A DNA stretch of 64,000 nucleotides from Paenibacillus sp. HWE-109 (lineage in GTDB: Bacteria; Bacillota; Bacilli; Paenibacillales; NBRC-103111): assembly GCF_022163125.1 (NCBI RefSeq), contig NZ_CP091881.1, positions 4,216,001-4,280,000 of the forward strand. The letters run 5' to 3'. Position 1 is the first letter of the stretch; each line of letters opens with the position of its first letter. The position numbers and the translations under genes are program-made. Shown here one piece after another: positions 51,538 to 59,967 of the stretch. The notes below the pieces were generated by a model. It saw only the letters and a program-made list of their open reading frames with translations. It did not search any database and had not been told where the DNA came from.

Positions 51538-51583
51538 ATGTGAAAGAACCTAGCCTGCGACCTGCGGCTAGGTTCTTTCACAT
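51538..51583. terminator. 18-bp perfect hairpin behind metQ and copy B
   Basis: ATGTGAAAGAACCTAGCC pairs perfectly with GGCTAGGTTCTTTCACAT around a 10-base loop. Its CCTAGCC/GGCTAGG core and place beside a repeat-family copy match the hairpin at 34018-34052. The T-run is weak, so it may be part of the repeat element and not a plain terminator. Confidence 0.65.
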
Positions 51584-51641
51584 ACGCAGAGCTCTCTGTC
51601 ATCGCTGCTAAGGACTTTACCTTTGCACGGCAGCAAAAGGG

Positions 51642-51671
51642 CTGCATCAAGGAAATTCGACCTTGATGCAG
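51642..51671 (-). terminator. terminator of ald
   Basis: CTGCATCAAGG/CCTTGATGCAG, a perfect 11-bp stem with an 8-base loop just after the ald stop on the minus strand. It is followed by CCCTTTTGC. Confidence 0.7.
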
Positions 51672-51682
51672 TCCAGCGATTA

Positions 51683-52798
51683 CTATTGTAAAATCGAATA
51701 AATATCCGTGTACGTGTACCCATGCGCTTCGGCAACAGCTTGATAAGTGATATGCCCCGCTGCTGCGTTAATGCCTTTGGCGATAGCTTTGTTTTCCAAA
51801 GCGGCCTTGACATAGCCTTTACTGGCAATTTGCAGACCATAAGGCGTTGTCACATTCGTGAGCGCCAGCGTCGAAGTCCGTGCTACGGCTCCTGGCATGT
51901 TCGCCACCGCATAATGAATCACGCCATGCTTCACATAAGTGGGCTCATCATGCGTCGTAATGCGGTCAATTGTCTCGATGGATCCACCTTGATCAATGGC
52001 GACGTCCACGATGACGCTGCCAGGGCTCATCCGCTGTACCATCTCTTCCGTCACAAGGCGCGGAGCGCGAGCTCCGGGAATCAGTACAGCTCCAACGACC
52101 AGATCCGCATGACGCACAACTTCCGCGATGTTATACGGATTCGACATAATCGTTTTCACCCGGCCTTGGAACTGATCATCCAGCTGGCGCAGCCGATCAG
52201 GATTCAAGTCCACGATGCTGACATCCGCACCGAGTCCGATCGCCATCTTCGCCGCATTGGCACCAACAATGCCGCCGCCGATTATCGCGACTTTCCCTGG
52301 CTCAACGCCGGGAACGCCGCTCAGCAGAATGCCTTTGCCCCCATGCGCTTTCTCCAGGAAATGAGCGCCAATCTGCACCGACATCCGCCCAGCAACCTCG
52401 CTCATCGGCGTCAGCAGCGGAAGACTGCCATTATCGAGCTGAATCGTTTCGTAGGCAATGGCGGTTACTTTAGTGCGGGCTAAGGCGTGTGTCAATTCCG
52501 CCTCTGGCGCTAAATGCAAATAGGTATACAGAATCAAGCCCTCATGAAAGTACCCATACTCTTGCGGAAGCGGTTCTTTGACTTTGACCACCATTTCAGC
52601 AGCCCATGCTTCCGCTGCTGTTGATACGATAGTCGCGCCTGCTTCTAGATATTCCTCATCTGTGAATCCGATGCTGTATCCCGCCAAGGTTTCTACGAGC
52701 ACTTCATGGCCTGCTTTTTTGAAAGAATGTACCGAACTAGGTGTCATGCCCACACGAAACTCATTATTTTTGATTTCTTTAGGAACTCCGATAATCAT
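51683..52798 (-). CDS. ald: alanine dehydrogenase
   Basis: A 371-residue NAD-dependent enzyme that interconverts alanine with pyruvate and ammonia; in Bacillus it is needed for alanine use and normal sporulation. The N-terminus MIIGVPKEIKNNEFRVGMTPSSV, the active-site regions VVKVKEPLPQEY and TYLHLAPEAELTHAL, and the NAD motif VAIIGGGIVGANAAKMAIGLGADVSIVDLN are all present. GAGAGGTAGATG marks the ATG at 52798, although the frame is open to 52981. The upstream neighbour is its probable activator. Confidence 0.95.
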   Translation of the reverse strand: MIIGVPKEIKNNEFRVGMTPSSVHSFKKAGHEVLVETLAGYSIGFTDEEYLEAGATIVSTAAEAWAAEMVVKVKEPLPQEYGYFHEGLILYTYLHLAPEAELTHALARTKVTAIAYETIQLDNGSLPLLTPMSEVAGRMSVQIGAHFLEKAHGGKGILLSGVPGVEPGKVAIIGGGIVGANAAKMAIGLGADVSIVDLNPDRLRQLDDQFQGRVKTIMSNPYNIAEVVRHADLVVGAVLIPGARAPRLVTEEMVQRMSPGSVIVDVAIDQGGSIETIDRITTHDEPTYVKHGVIHYAVANMPGAVARTSTLALTNVTTPYGLQIASKGYVKAALENKAIAKGINAAAGHITYQAVAEAHGYTYTDIYSILQ

Positions 52799-52922
52799 TA
52801 GGCATCTACCTCTCTTAGAATCCCATCCGATCAGGATCTGTCTCATCTTGTCGTTTTCAAGTATAAAACGGATCCCCCTTCGTTCCATTAGACAAATTGT
52901 CAAAAATCTCATAGCATTCTTT

Positions 52923-54575
52923 TCACAATTGCACCTGCGGGTTGACGAGTTGATAAGCGCGAATTCCGACCTGCAGCGCAAGTCGCTTCTCAGGCAGCAT
53001 GTAATCGGAACCTAACAGCTCCTCTATTTTCTCCAAACGATAATAAAGCGATTGCCGGACGATGTAAAGCTGCTGGGCAGCGACTTGCTTCGAGCCGTCA
53101 TTATCCAGATATACTTTGAGGGTGCGTAAAAGTTCACTGCCTTTCTGCTGATCATGATCGATAATCGGTCCCAAATAAGTACGTACAAAACCTTGCAAAA
53201 CCCCTTTGTCCGCAATATGAAACAGCAATTGAAAGACACCTAATTGATCAAAAAACATGACAGTACCATGCAGCGTAGGCGCCATAGAAATCGCTTGGAT
53301 AGCTTCCTGATAGCTCACATGGGCCTGCATAAAACTGTGATTGCGCTGACCGACGCCAATAATCAGCTTCATGCGCTCCTCCGCTTTCATCTGGAGAAGG
53401 GACTGGAAAATCATCTGCAGCCTATCTTTGGAAGGCCGCTTTGGCGCCTTATCAAAGGCAACGATAACAAGTCTGTTATTTTTTAGCGTGATCAACGGAT
53501 GAAACGTATGCTGTTCGAATAGGGAGCGAACCACAAGGGACAGGTGAATGCCGAGCGATTCCATGCCTTCATCCGGCAAATTTTGCTGTTCATCTTGGTC
53601 GTGCTCAAATTCAATGAGAATGACATAGAACGCAAGCTCATTCAGCTTCTTGAACTCGTTGCCTATCAGCACTTTGATTTGCTCTTCATCGCGAATCCGC
53701 AGATGCAGCAGATCATCCACCCAAAGAGTCTGGGTGTATAACTTGCGCTCATCCATATAGCGTTTGCGCAACAAATCCTGGGCAATCGACAAGGACGCCG
53801 AATCCAGTATCAAATACTCATATTCCTGTGGCTTACGGCTGAGGACGAGCAGCAGATGTGCCCAGGTTTTGCCCATTGCGCCTACAGGCTGAATAATAAT
53901 CGTCTGTCCGTTCACGTCCCATACTGAGGGCGAAGCTGCATGGCTGTTCTCTAGACTCTGTTCCAACTTGCCCGCCAGAAAGACCAGCCACGGCTCCGTT
54001 TCGCGACTGGCTAACGGAGGGATGAACTTAGGCTGTCCTTCCAGCGGCACGTAGATCACTTGCGCTTTGGTACTGCTTTGCAGTAAGCCCAGGACATGCG
54101 AGACACCTTGCGAAGTCAGGGTCATCCGATGAAATTCCCGTGATATTTTTTCCAAATCCTGCAAAACTTTATGGTGCTGGTTAATCATATAGGCATGAAT
54201 ATCCTGCGTAATGTCAATAAACCGAACGCTTTGCGGAAAAATGATCAAGGGAAGCTGACACGCGTCAGCGGCTGCGATCCATTCCTGCGGAATGGCCGTC
54301 AAGTTGTGTCCCATTTCGATGCATAGACAGGCTACCTGATTATGGATCAATTGATCCAAATAAGTCATGAATGCCGACGTATCGCTTTTAAAAGCTGCGC
54401 CGGTCGTCAGAATCATTTCGCCGCCTTGCAGCAATTGTTCAAAATGGATGACTTCGATAATATGTACCCAGCGGACAAGTCGCAGCAAGCCCTCTTGGCC
54501 TGCTGCCAGATAAGCCTGCTGAAAAGTCGGGCGCTCAAGCACTTCCTGCACCGTTAACTGATAATCTTGATTCAA
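52923..54575 (-). CDS. adeR: PucR-family regulator, AdeR-like
   Basis: A 550-residue PucR-type regulator. The N-terminal PucR domain (LTVQEVLERPTFQQAYLAAG...VRWVHIIEV) is followed by a GAF-like middle and a C-terminal helix-turn-helix (LLRTLKVYLDNDGSKQVAAQQLYIVRQSLYYRLEKIEELLG). In Bacillus subtilis a protein of this family, AdeR, activates ald; the position directly upstream of ald supports the same role. The start is a TTG with GAGGGA upstream. A dyad of two DnaA boxes lies in its promoter region. Confidence 0.85.
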   Translation of the reverse strand: MNQDYQLTVQEVLERPTFQQAYLAAGQEGLLRLVRWVHIIEVIHFEQLLQGGEMILTTGAAFKSDTSAFMTYLDQLIHNQVACLCIEMGHNLTAIPQEWIAAADACQLPLIIFPQSVRFIDITQDIHAYMINQHHKVLQDLEKISREFHRMTLTSQGVSHVLGLLQSSTKAQVIYVPLEGQPKFIPPLASRETEPWLVFLAGKLEQSLENSHAASPSVWDVNGQTIIIQPVGAMGKTWAHLLLVLSRKPQEYEYLILDSASLSIAQDLLRKRYMDERKLYTQTLWVDDLLHLRIRDEEQIKVLIGNEFKKLNELAFYVILIEFEHDQDEQQNLPDEGMESLGIHLSLVVRSLFEQHTFHPLITLKNNRLVIVAFDKAPKRPSKDRLQMIFQSLLQMKAEERMKLIIGVGQRNHSFMQAHVSYQEAIQAISMAPTLHGTVMFFDQLGVFQLLFHIADKGVLQGFVRTYLGPIIDHDQQKGSELLRTLKVYLDNDGSKQVAAQQLYIVRQSLYYRLEKIEELLGSDYMLPEKRLALQVGIRAYQLVNPQVQL

Positions 54576-54610
54576 AAGAGTCCCTCAACTTTCTAATCAT
54601 CCGCATAAAG

Positions 54611-54647
54611 TTATCCACAGATTCATGATAAAGCTATTTGTGGATAA
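54611..54647. promoter_or_regulatory. pair of inverted DnaA boxes
   Basis: TTATCCACA at 54611-54619 and TGTGGATAA at 54639-54647. Both match the consensus DnaA box exactly and face each other with centres 28 bp apart. They lie 36-72 bases upstream of the adeR start. Confidence 0.65.
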
Positions 54648-54704
54648 TGACCCCAACGAGAATATGTCATTTGCTTCTAACATTCCCCTTAGTTTACATG
54701 AAAA

Positions 54705-54736
54705 AAGCGCCTGTTTCACTAGGAAACAGAACGCTT
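54705..54736 (-). terminator. terminator of the lacI-ugl-DUF2264 operon
   Basis: AAGCG/CGCTT and CTGTTTC/GGAAACAG stems around a short loop. On the minus strand T6 follows. Confidence 0.88.
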
Positions 54737-54752
54737 CAAGCAACCATATGGC

Positions 54753-55904
54753 TTACAGGGCTTTATCAATAGTAACAGGAACTCCTGACCACACCTTTTG
54801 AGATGTCCACGGTGTGTCAGCCCCCTGCCAGAAGGCATCATCTGCGCTTAAGCCCAAAGGAAGGAATACCGCCGTACATAAATATAAGCTGCCTGTCGAA
54901 ATATACGCTTCACCCAGCTCTGGCTGATGACCGCATAGCCCAATGCGAAGCCAGCCTCCCTCATCGAAAGTACCAGGTGCTTCAATGAGCCTGCGAATGA
55001 CAGCGCCAAGCGCGCCACGAACCTGAGCTGGCACGATTTCGGCTGGCAGTTCACCGCGCAAGGCCGTTTGCGCCAACGACTGGAAGGCGCCAAAACGATA
55101 AGCTAATGAACGTCCGATGACAGGGAATGTGCCCTCAGGAGAGATCGAGCGCTCCTGAACCACCGCGTAGCGCTGTGCGCGCGCGATGAAGGACATGCGC
55201 ATTGCAGCCCAATCCTCATAGTGATCGCTTACATGCTCAATGATATCCACCAACATTGGCTGGATGACAAAGCTATTGTAATAATCCGCATGGTAATTCG
55301 GGCCATCGCCGTACATCCCGTCACCGAGATACCACTGTTCATGCTGCTTCAAGGCGAAATCGATCCGCATGGGATCCCAGTCTTCGCCCATGAACCTAAG
55401 CGCTGTTTCTGTCATCGCGGCAAACAGCAGCCAGTTGCTGAACACCGGCTTGCGTGTTCTTGTCGCTTTCATCGCTTTGGCCAAATTCGCTTGGACCCGG
55501 CTATCCAACTGATGCCATAGCGTATTCGGGGCTCTTAGGATGGCATTCGCCAGGAAAGCCGTATCGACAATCGGCTGCATCCCTTGGCCGAAGTTCAAGA
55601 AATCCGGCGACTCCGGGTCCGTCCCGGCATCCAGCGCTGCTCTTGCCAGCTCGCCGTAATGAAGCCGCTGCTGCTCTTCTTCCGCATCCAGCGCAGGCGT
55701 CTCCAACCATGCGGAGATGCCGACCAAGGTGCGGCCGAAGGCTTCCAGATGGGAATACTGCAGTTGTTCTTCTTTTTTATTTTCAACAGGCATTGTAGCT
55801 CGCAGTTTTCTTGATGCTAATGCGCTTAATACGGGGTCGGCAATGCGAAGCATCGTCGCGACCCAATAAGAGCGTTCTGTGCTGTCTGCGCAGCTGTTAC
55901 TCAT
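54753..55904 (-). CDS. DUF2264 family protein, polysaccharide utilisation
   Basis: A 383-residue soluble protein of the DUF2264 family, helical with conserved YSHLEAFGRTLVGISAWLE, FGQGMQPIVDTAFLANAILRAP, NWLLFAAMTETALRF, YGDGPNYHADYYNSFVIQPML and EGTFPVIGRSLAYRFGAFQSLAQ. These are the usual family blocks. The family is found in pectin and glycan loci and probably has an (alpha/alpha)-toroid enzyme fold, but the reaction is not established. Its ATG overlaps the end of the GH88 gene by 8 bases, so it is coupled to it. It may act on the same oligosaccharide. Confidence 0.85.
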   Translation of the reverse strand: MSNSCADSTERSYWVATMLRIADPVLSALASRKLRATMPVENKKEEQLQYSHLEAFGRTLVGISAWLETPALDAEEEQQRLHYGELARAALDAGTDPESPDFLNFGQGMQPIVDTAFLANAILRAPNTLWHQLDSRVQANLAKAMKATRTRKPVFSNWLLFAAMTETALRFMGEDWDPMRIDFALKQHEQWYLGDGMYGDGPNYHADYYNSFVIQPMLVDIIEHVSDHYEDWAAMRMSFIARAQRYAVVQERSISPEGTFPVIGRSLAYRFGAFQSLAQTALRGELPAEIVPAQVRGALGAVIRRLIEAPGTFDEGGWLRIGLCGHQPELGEAYISTGSLYLCTAVFLPLGLSADDAFWQGADTPWTSQKVWSGVPVTIDKAL

Positions 55905-57021
55905 ACCAGTACCCTTTGATTCCCTTCTCTAAGCGCACCAAGGCTTCCAAGTAGTAATAATCGCCCCAGATCATGAAGTCATCCGGTGCATTGCCGCCGC
56001 GCACACTGTACGATCCGCGTTCGATAAAGCCTTGCGCATCCGGCTTGCCGATTGTCGCGTAGGACTTCACTAAGCCGGCCATGGAGCGTTGGATGGCACT
56101 TTCCAAATAAGCGCGGTCCGGATCATCAGCAGCCAGATGCTCAAGAATTTCCAAAGCTCCGGCTGAAGCAATGGCGGATGCTGAACTGTCCCGTTTCGTT
56201 TCAGCATTCACCGGCGCATTGAAGTCCCAATAGACAACGTCATCGGCTGGCAAACGATCGAAGAAATAACGAGCCTGACGTTTAGCCGTTTCCAGATAGA
56301 GCGGGTTTTTCGTATAGTGGTACGAAAGCGCGAAGCCATAGATACCCCAAGCTTGGCCGCGTGTCCAAGTGGAACCGTCTTGATAACCTTGGTGTGTGCC
56401 GCCGCGCAGCGGATCGCCCGTTTCTTGGTCGAAGTAGAATGTGTGATACGACGAATCATCGCCGCGCACCAAATAACGGCGGCTTAAATCGGCGTGGATC
56501 GTAGCTACTTCTTTGTATTTGGCATCGCCCGTTTGCTCGTATGCCCAGTACAGCAGCGGCAAGTTCATCAGGCAATCGATGATAATACGGCCTCCGTTCT
56601 CTTCATTCCCTTCAGGACCCCAAGCTTGAATATACTGACCTTTCGGTCTCCAACGGTTCATAAGAACATCGGCTGCTTGCAGCGTAAGTGCTTTAGCAGA
56701 CTCATCTTTCTCAATAATCCACTGCGCTTTGGAAGAAAGCGAATAGAGGAAACCGATATCGTGGTGATCCAGCGCTACATTATTTTCAAGTCTTTGTTTG
56801 AAACTCGCAACCGTTTTCACAGCTGCTTGGCGATAAGCTTCGTCACCGCTGTATTGATAACCGAGCCACAAAATACCGGACCAAAAGCCGTCTGTCCAAT
56901 CCGTATTCGGATTCAGATGGTACACGTCATTCTCACTGACATGGGGGAATAAATCACCAAAACGTTCAATATTCACTTTTGTTTTTTGCAAGGCATCCTC
57001 AATGGCTTGTTTCCACATCAT
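55897..57021 (-). CDS. ugl: GH88 unsaturated glucuronyl hydrolase
   Basis: A 374-residue cytoplasmic enzyme that removes the unsaturated glucuronic acid left by polysaccharide lyases at the non-reducing end of xanthan, gellan, hyaluronan or chondroitin fragments. Both catalytic aspartates fall at the same numbers as in the enzyme of Bacillus sp. GL1: Asp88 in LDHHDIGFLYSLS and Asp149 in GGRIIIDCLMNLPLLYWA. NTDWTDGFWSGILWL and DGSTWTRGQAWGIYGFAL are also typical. GCGGAGTG precedes two ATG codons. It is second in an operon with its probable LacI-type regulator and DUF2264. No lyase gene is in the window. Confidence 0.95.
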   Translation of the reverse strand: MMWKQAIEDALQKTKVNIERFGDLFPHVSENDVYHLNPNTDWTDGFWSGILWLGYQYSGDEAYRQAAVKTVASFKQRLENNVALDHHDIGFLYSLSSKAQWIIEKDESAKALTLQAADVLMNRWRPKGQYIQAWGPEGNEENGGRIIIDCLMNLPLLYWAYEQTGDAKYKEVATIHADLSRRYLVRGDDSSYHTFYFDQETGDPLRGGTHQGYQDGSTWTRGQAWGIYGFALSYHYTKNPLYLETAKRQARYFFDRLPADDVVYWDFNAPVNAETKRDSSASAIASAGALEILEHLAADDPDRAYLESAIQRSMAGLVKSYATIGKPDAQGFIERGSYSVRGGNAPDDFMIWGDYYYLEALVRLEKGIKGYWYE

Positions 57022-57039
57022 CTGTTCACTCCGCTTCTC

Positions 57040-58059
57040 TTATGAATGGGTTGATTCACGCTCGATGAAAGTAAGAGGCACTTCAATCTCTCGAACTTCC
57101 ATGGCCTCAATCGGTTGATTGTCAAACTTCGCAAGTAATTTCTGTATCGCCATTCTGGCTTGATACGTATAAGGAATATCCCAACTGGAAATACCAGGAT
57201 AGCTTTGCTGAGCAATAAAATCATTATTAATACCGATAATCCGCAGCTGATCTGGGATACGAATGTCTAGTTTGTTAGCTCCAGAAAGCAGCCGAAATGC
57301 GATGTGATCATCAAAAGCAATCAAGCCTATCGGCTTCGTGTGCCGCGCAAGCAGCGCCTGCAGCGTCGCTTCCACATCCATCCCATGGAAGTCGATAATT
57401 TCATGAAACAAATGACTGGCGTATTGCTGAATGCCGTCCTCAATCCCAATTCTCCGTTGTTCATCAATGGCTTTCGAACGTTTGCTGCCTATGTAGTAGA
57501 TCGCTTCACAGCCGCGGTCCGCCAACACTCGGCATGATTGCTTGCTGGCCTCAGCGAACCCTAGATTCACCGAGCCAATCGAAATATCTTCGGGCCAATT
57601 CCAACCATTGATGAGGACTAATGGCGTGCCGCTGTTCACGATAGATCGCGTGGATTCTATTCCCATGGCCAGACCGTGACAAATCAATCCATCGACTCTG
57701 CGCTGCAGCAATACCTCCAAATTCCTTCGTTCAATATCGGGATCGAATCCCCCTGATGAAAAGACAGATAAGTGATACCCGGCTTGATGGGCCTCAATCT
57801 GCAAATGCTCCGCTAACTGGCCGTAGTAGGAAGTCAAACCAGGCACGATCAAACCAATCTCATACGTTTTGTTGCGGCTAAGCCCTGCTGCCATCGTGTT
57901 GCGTCGATATCCCAGCGCTTCGGCTGCCAATTCGACCTTGCGAATCGTCTCTTTGGACGAACGAATACCACCTCGATTCAGCACATTGGAGACGGTGGCA
58001 ATGGAGACGCCTGCTGCTTTTGCCACTTCTACAATTGTGACTTGTTTGGGTTTACTCAT
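57040..58059 (-). CDS. LacI-family repressor of the ugl operon
   Basis: A 339-residue LacI/GalR regulator. The DNA-binding head is VTIVEVAKAAGVSIATVSNVLN with the hinge helix region YRRNTMAAGLSRNKTYEIGLIVP. A periplasmic-binding-protein-like sugar domain follows (FDDHIAFRLLSGANKLDIRIPDQLRIIGINND). It is the first gene of its operon, with ugl 18 bases downstream. Two operator-like palindromes lie just upstream, so it should repress itself and ugl until an unsaturated oligosaccharide or its product binds. Confidence 0.92.
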   Translation of the reverse strand: MSKPKQVTIVEVAKAAGVSIATVSNVLNRGGIRSSKETIRKVELAAEALGYRRNTMAAGLSRNKTYEIGLIVPGLTSYYGQLAEHLQIEAHQAGYHLSVFSSGGFDPDIERRNLEVLLQRRVDGLICHGLAMGIESTRSIVNSGTPLVLINGWNWPEDISIGSVNLGFAEASKQSCRVLADRGCEAIYYIGSKRSKAIDEQRRIGIEDGIQQYASHLFHEIIDFHGMDVEATLQALLARHTKPIGLIAFDDHIAFRLLSGANKLDIRIPDQLRIIGINNDFIAQQSYPGISSWDIPYTYQARMAIQKLLAKFDNQPIEAMEVREIEVPLTFIERESTHS

Positions 58060-58079
58060 CCTTGGTTCAGCTCCGTCTT

Positions 58080-58093
58080 GTTAAACGTTTAAC
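58080..58093. promoter_or_regulatory. LacI operator O1
   Basis: GTTAAACGTTTAAC, a perfect 14-bp palindrome with a central CG, 21-34 bases upstream of the lacI start. Confidence 0.8.
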
Positions 58094-58111
58094 ATACTAT
58101 ATTAGCTTAAT

Positions 58112-58127
58112 TTGAAACGTTTAACCT
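58112..58127. promoter_or_regulatory. LacI operator O2
   Basis: TTGAAACGTTTAACCT, centred 32 bp (about three helical turns) from O1 and identical to the operator at 48497-48512. Confidence 0.8.
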
Positions 58128-58148
58128 GTCAAGCTGAAAATAACAAAA

Positions 58149-58191
58149 AAAAGACCGATGACCTCCACGTACGAAGGCTTCTCGATCTTTT
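58149..58191 (-). terminator. terminator of the sugar-binding protein gene
   Basis: AAAAGACCGA/TCGATCTTTT arms with one bulge, plus an inner stem. T-runs occur on both strands. It lies just behind the stop at 58208 on the minus strand. Confidence 0.75.
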
Positions 58192-58207
58192 TTTGCTACT
58201 GGATGGC

Positions 58208-59557
58208 TTACTTTTTATTTTTCTCCAAAATGGCATTGGCATCCTTGCGGAATTTCGCTGCCGCTTCTTCAACCGTTGCTTTTTTATACAGAATTTGCTC
58301 GCTTGTTGCTTTCAATAATTTCTCCACCTCGATGGAACCAACGGGGTTAGGAGGATCCATTTGACTGCTGTTTTGCTCAGCCCATGCCACGTAATCGAAG
58401 ATTTTAACTTCGTTCGGTGACAGCAGCGGTTTCAAAGCATCTTTTACTTTGGAGGAAACCGGCACACCGCGGTCGCCTTTAATCAATTTGTTCGCTTCAA
58501 TATCATTCACGAAGAAGCTGATGAATTTCGCTGCTTCTTCCTTCTGTTTCGAACTGTTCGCGATGGAGAAATACATGCTCGGCTTCAGGAACAGACCTTT
58601 GTTCCCATTGCGACCTGGAAGCGGCGCCAATTCAAGCGGACGATCTTTGACCAAGTTAGCCACAGCCAAGAATTGGTTAGACCATCCGTTGCCAGTGATG
58701 GCATTGCCTAACATAATCTCATCTTCCTCTGCTACACCTTTCTTTTGCGACTCTTTGTCGAGGGAAAGGATGCTGCCTGAATCATACCATTTCTGGTAGC
58801 GTTTGAAGTAATCAACTAACGGTTTATCATCATTGAAACCAAGCGCGGTTCCGTCTGCCTTATACATTTTTTGATCGAGGGTGCGCAGGTAGTAAGGGAA
58901 GAATACTTCATGATGAAGCGCGAAACCGCCGATTTGTTTGCCTTTCGCTTTCGCTTTGGCTGCAATCGCATCATAATCTTCCCATGTCCAATCTTTGCTC
59001 GGAACATCGATGCCAAGACTCTTGAACGTATTCACATCCAATGTCGTAGCAAGTGCATTCACACCTAAGTTCATAGCAACCAGTTTGCCGCCGACTTCAC
59101 CGCCGGATACTGCGTTAGGGCTGATAGAGGAAACATCAATCAAACCATTTTTGGTGTAAGCCGAGAGATCAGCCAGCTGATTTTTCCCGCCGTATTGCGT
59201 GAGGTAAGAGATATCCATTTGAATCACGTCTGGCAACTGGTTAGCGGATGCTTGTGGCGCAAGTTTTTTCCAATAGTCATCAAAAGGGGCATACTCCGCT
59301 TCAATTTTGACATTTGGATGCGCCTTCTCGTACATCTCGATAACTTTCAATGTGTAATCATGACGCGCTTGTCCCCCCCACCATGCTACACGAAGCTTAA
59401 CTGGATCTTTACTTGGTGCTGTGCTCGCTGCTGCAGTTGCTGCTGCCGACTTGGTAGGTTCCGTGCTTGCGGATGGTGTTGTTGTGCTGCCGGATGAACA
59501 AGCGACTGCGGTAAACATCATGGATAGTGACAACGCTAAAGTGAATACTTTTTTCAT
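58208..59557 (-). CDS. sugar ABC transporter substrate-binding lipoprotein (orphan)
   Basis: A 449-residue family 1 solute-binding lipoprotein. The signal peptide ends in the lipobox FTAVACSS, followed by a Ser/Thr/Ala linker. The mature part has the usual LRVAWWGGQARHDYTLKVIEMYEKAHPNVKIEAEY, DVIQMDISYLTQYG and QGKQIGGFALH-like blocks. It would bind an oligosaccharide outside the cell. Its own terminator follows, and no permease gene or ATPase is adjacent in the window, so it must work with permeases encoded elsewhere. GGGGAGGAATAG precedes the ATG. An inverted repeat at 59590-59619 lies in its promoter region. Confidence 0.9.
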   Translation of the reverse strand: MKKVFTLALSLSMMFTAVACSSGSTTTPSASTEPTKSAAATAAASTAPSKDPVKLRVAWWGGQARHDYTLKVIEMYEKAHPNVKIEAEYAPFDDYWKKLAPQASANQLPDVIQMDISYLTQYGGKNQLADLSAYTKNGLIDVSSISPNAVSGGEVGGKLVAMNLGVNALATTLDVNTFKSLGIDVPSKDWTWEDYDAIAAKAKAKGKQIGGFALHHEVFFPYYLRTLDQKMYKADGTALGFNDDKPLVDYFKRYQKWYDSGSILSLDKESQKKGVAEEDEIMLGNAITGNGWSNQFLAVANLVKDRPLELAPLPGRNGNKGLFLKPSMYFSIANSSKQKEEAAKFISFFVNDIEANKLIKGDRGVPVSSKVKDALKPLLSPNEVKIFDYVAWAEQNSSQMDPPNPVGSIEVEKLLKATSEQILYKKATVEEAAAKFRKDANAILEKNKK

Positions 59558-59589
59558 CTCTATTCCTCCCCTAAGTGAGCCGATCGAAT

Positions 59590-59619
59590 TTGGATAACGC
59601 TTACATGTTTATTATCCAA
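59590..59619. promoter_or_regulatory. operator-like inverted repeat with embedded cre-like site
   Basis: TTGGATAA (59590-59597) and TTATCCAA (59612-59619) are perfect 8-base arms with a 14-base spacer. The overlapping GGATAACGCTTACA (59592-59605) matches the CcpA cre consensus with two changes. It is 33-62 bases upstream of the sugar-binding protein start. Confidence 0.5.
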
Positions 59620-59772
59620 CTTTTCTCCGCAAAACTTAATGCAGAAAGTAGAGGTGTTTGTTTAAAAAACAGTGATAAAAAAAGGGATAAAAAAAAATAA
59701 AACCAACGCCACCTTTTTTGCGTACTACTAATTATGCATTTCATTTTCCAGGGTTAGGGAGGTTTCTTGCTT

Positions 59773-59865
59773 ATGACAATGACACTTGCTTTTCACCAAA
59801 CCGCTTCAATCCGTGACGCCATCTCCATGTTGGTCTGGTATTTACGTAAGAAACGAAGAGCGTAA
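59773..59865 (+). CDS. 30-residue basic small protein (candidate)
   Basis: A short ORF reading MTMTLAFHQTASIRDAISML followed by VWYLRKKRRA. GGGAGGT stands 9 bases before the ATG, one of the better ribosome sites in the region. The protein has an amphipathic or partly hydrophobic middle and a strongly basic tail (RKKRR), which could favour the membrane or RNA. It is followed by a strong terminator 53 bases later. It was found in the 59558-59967 spacer, where no other gene is visible. Whether it is expressed is unknown. Confidence 0.45.
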   Translation: MTMTLAFHQTASIRDAISMLVWYLRKKRRA

Positions 59866-59918
59866 CACAACGCAAACCCTACAATAAGACTAATGTGCGA
59901 AAACTTATATGCCAAGAA

Positions 59919-59959
59919 GGCGGCATCCTCGTAAATTCTCTACGAGGATGCCGCCTTTT
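59919..59959. terminator. strong bidirectional terminator
   Basis: GGCGGCATCCTCGTA/TACGAGGATGCCGCC, a perfect 15-bp stem with a 7-base loop and T-run. It lies between the 30-residue ORF and the converging LLM gene. Confidence 0.9.
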
Positions 59960-59967
59960 ACTTCTGA

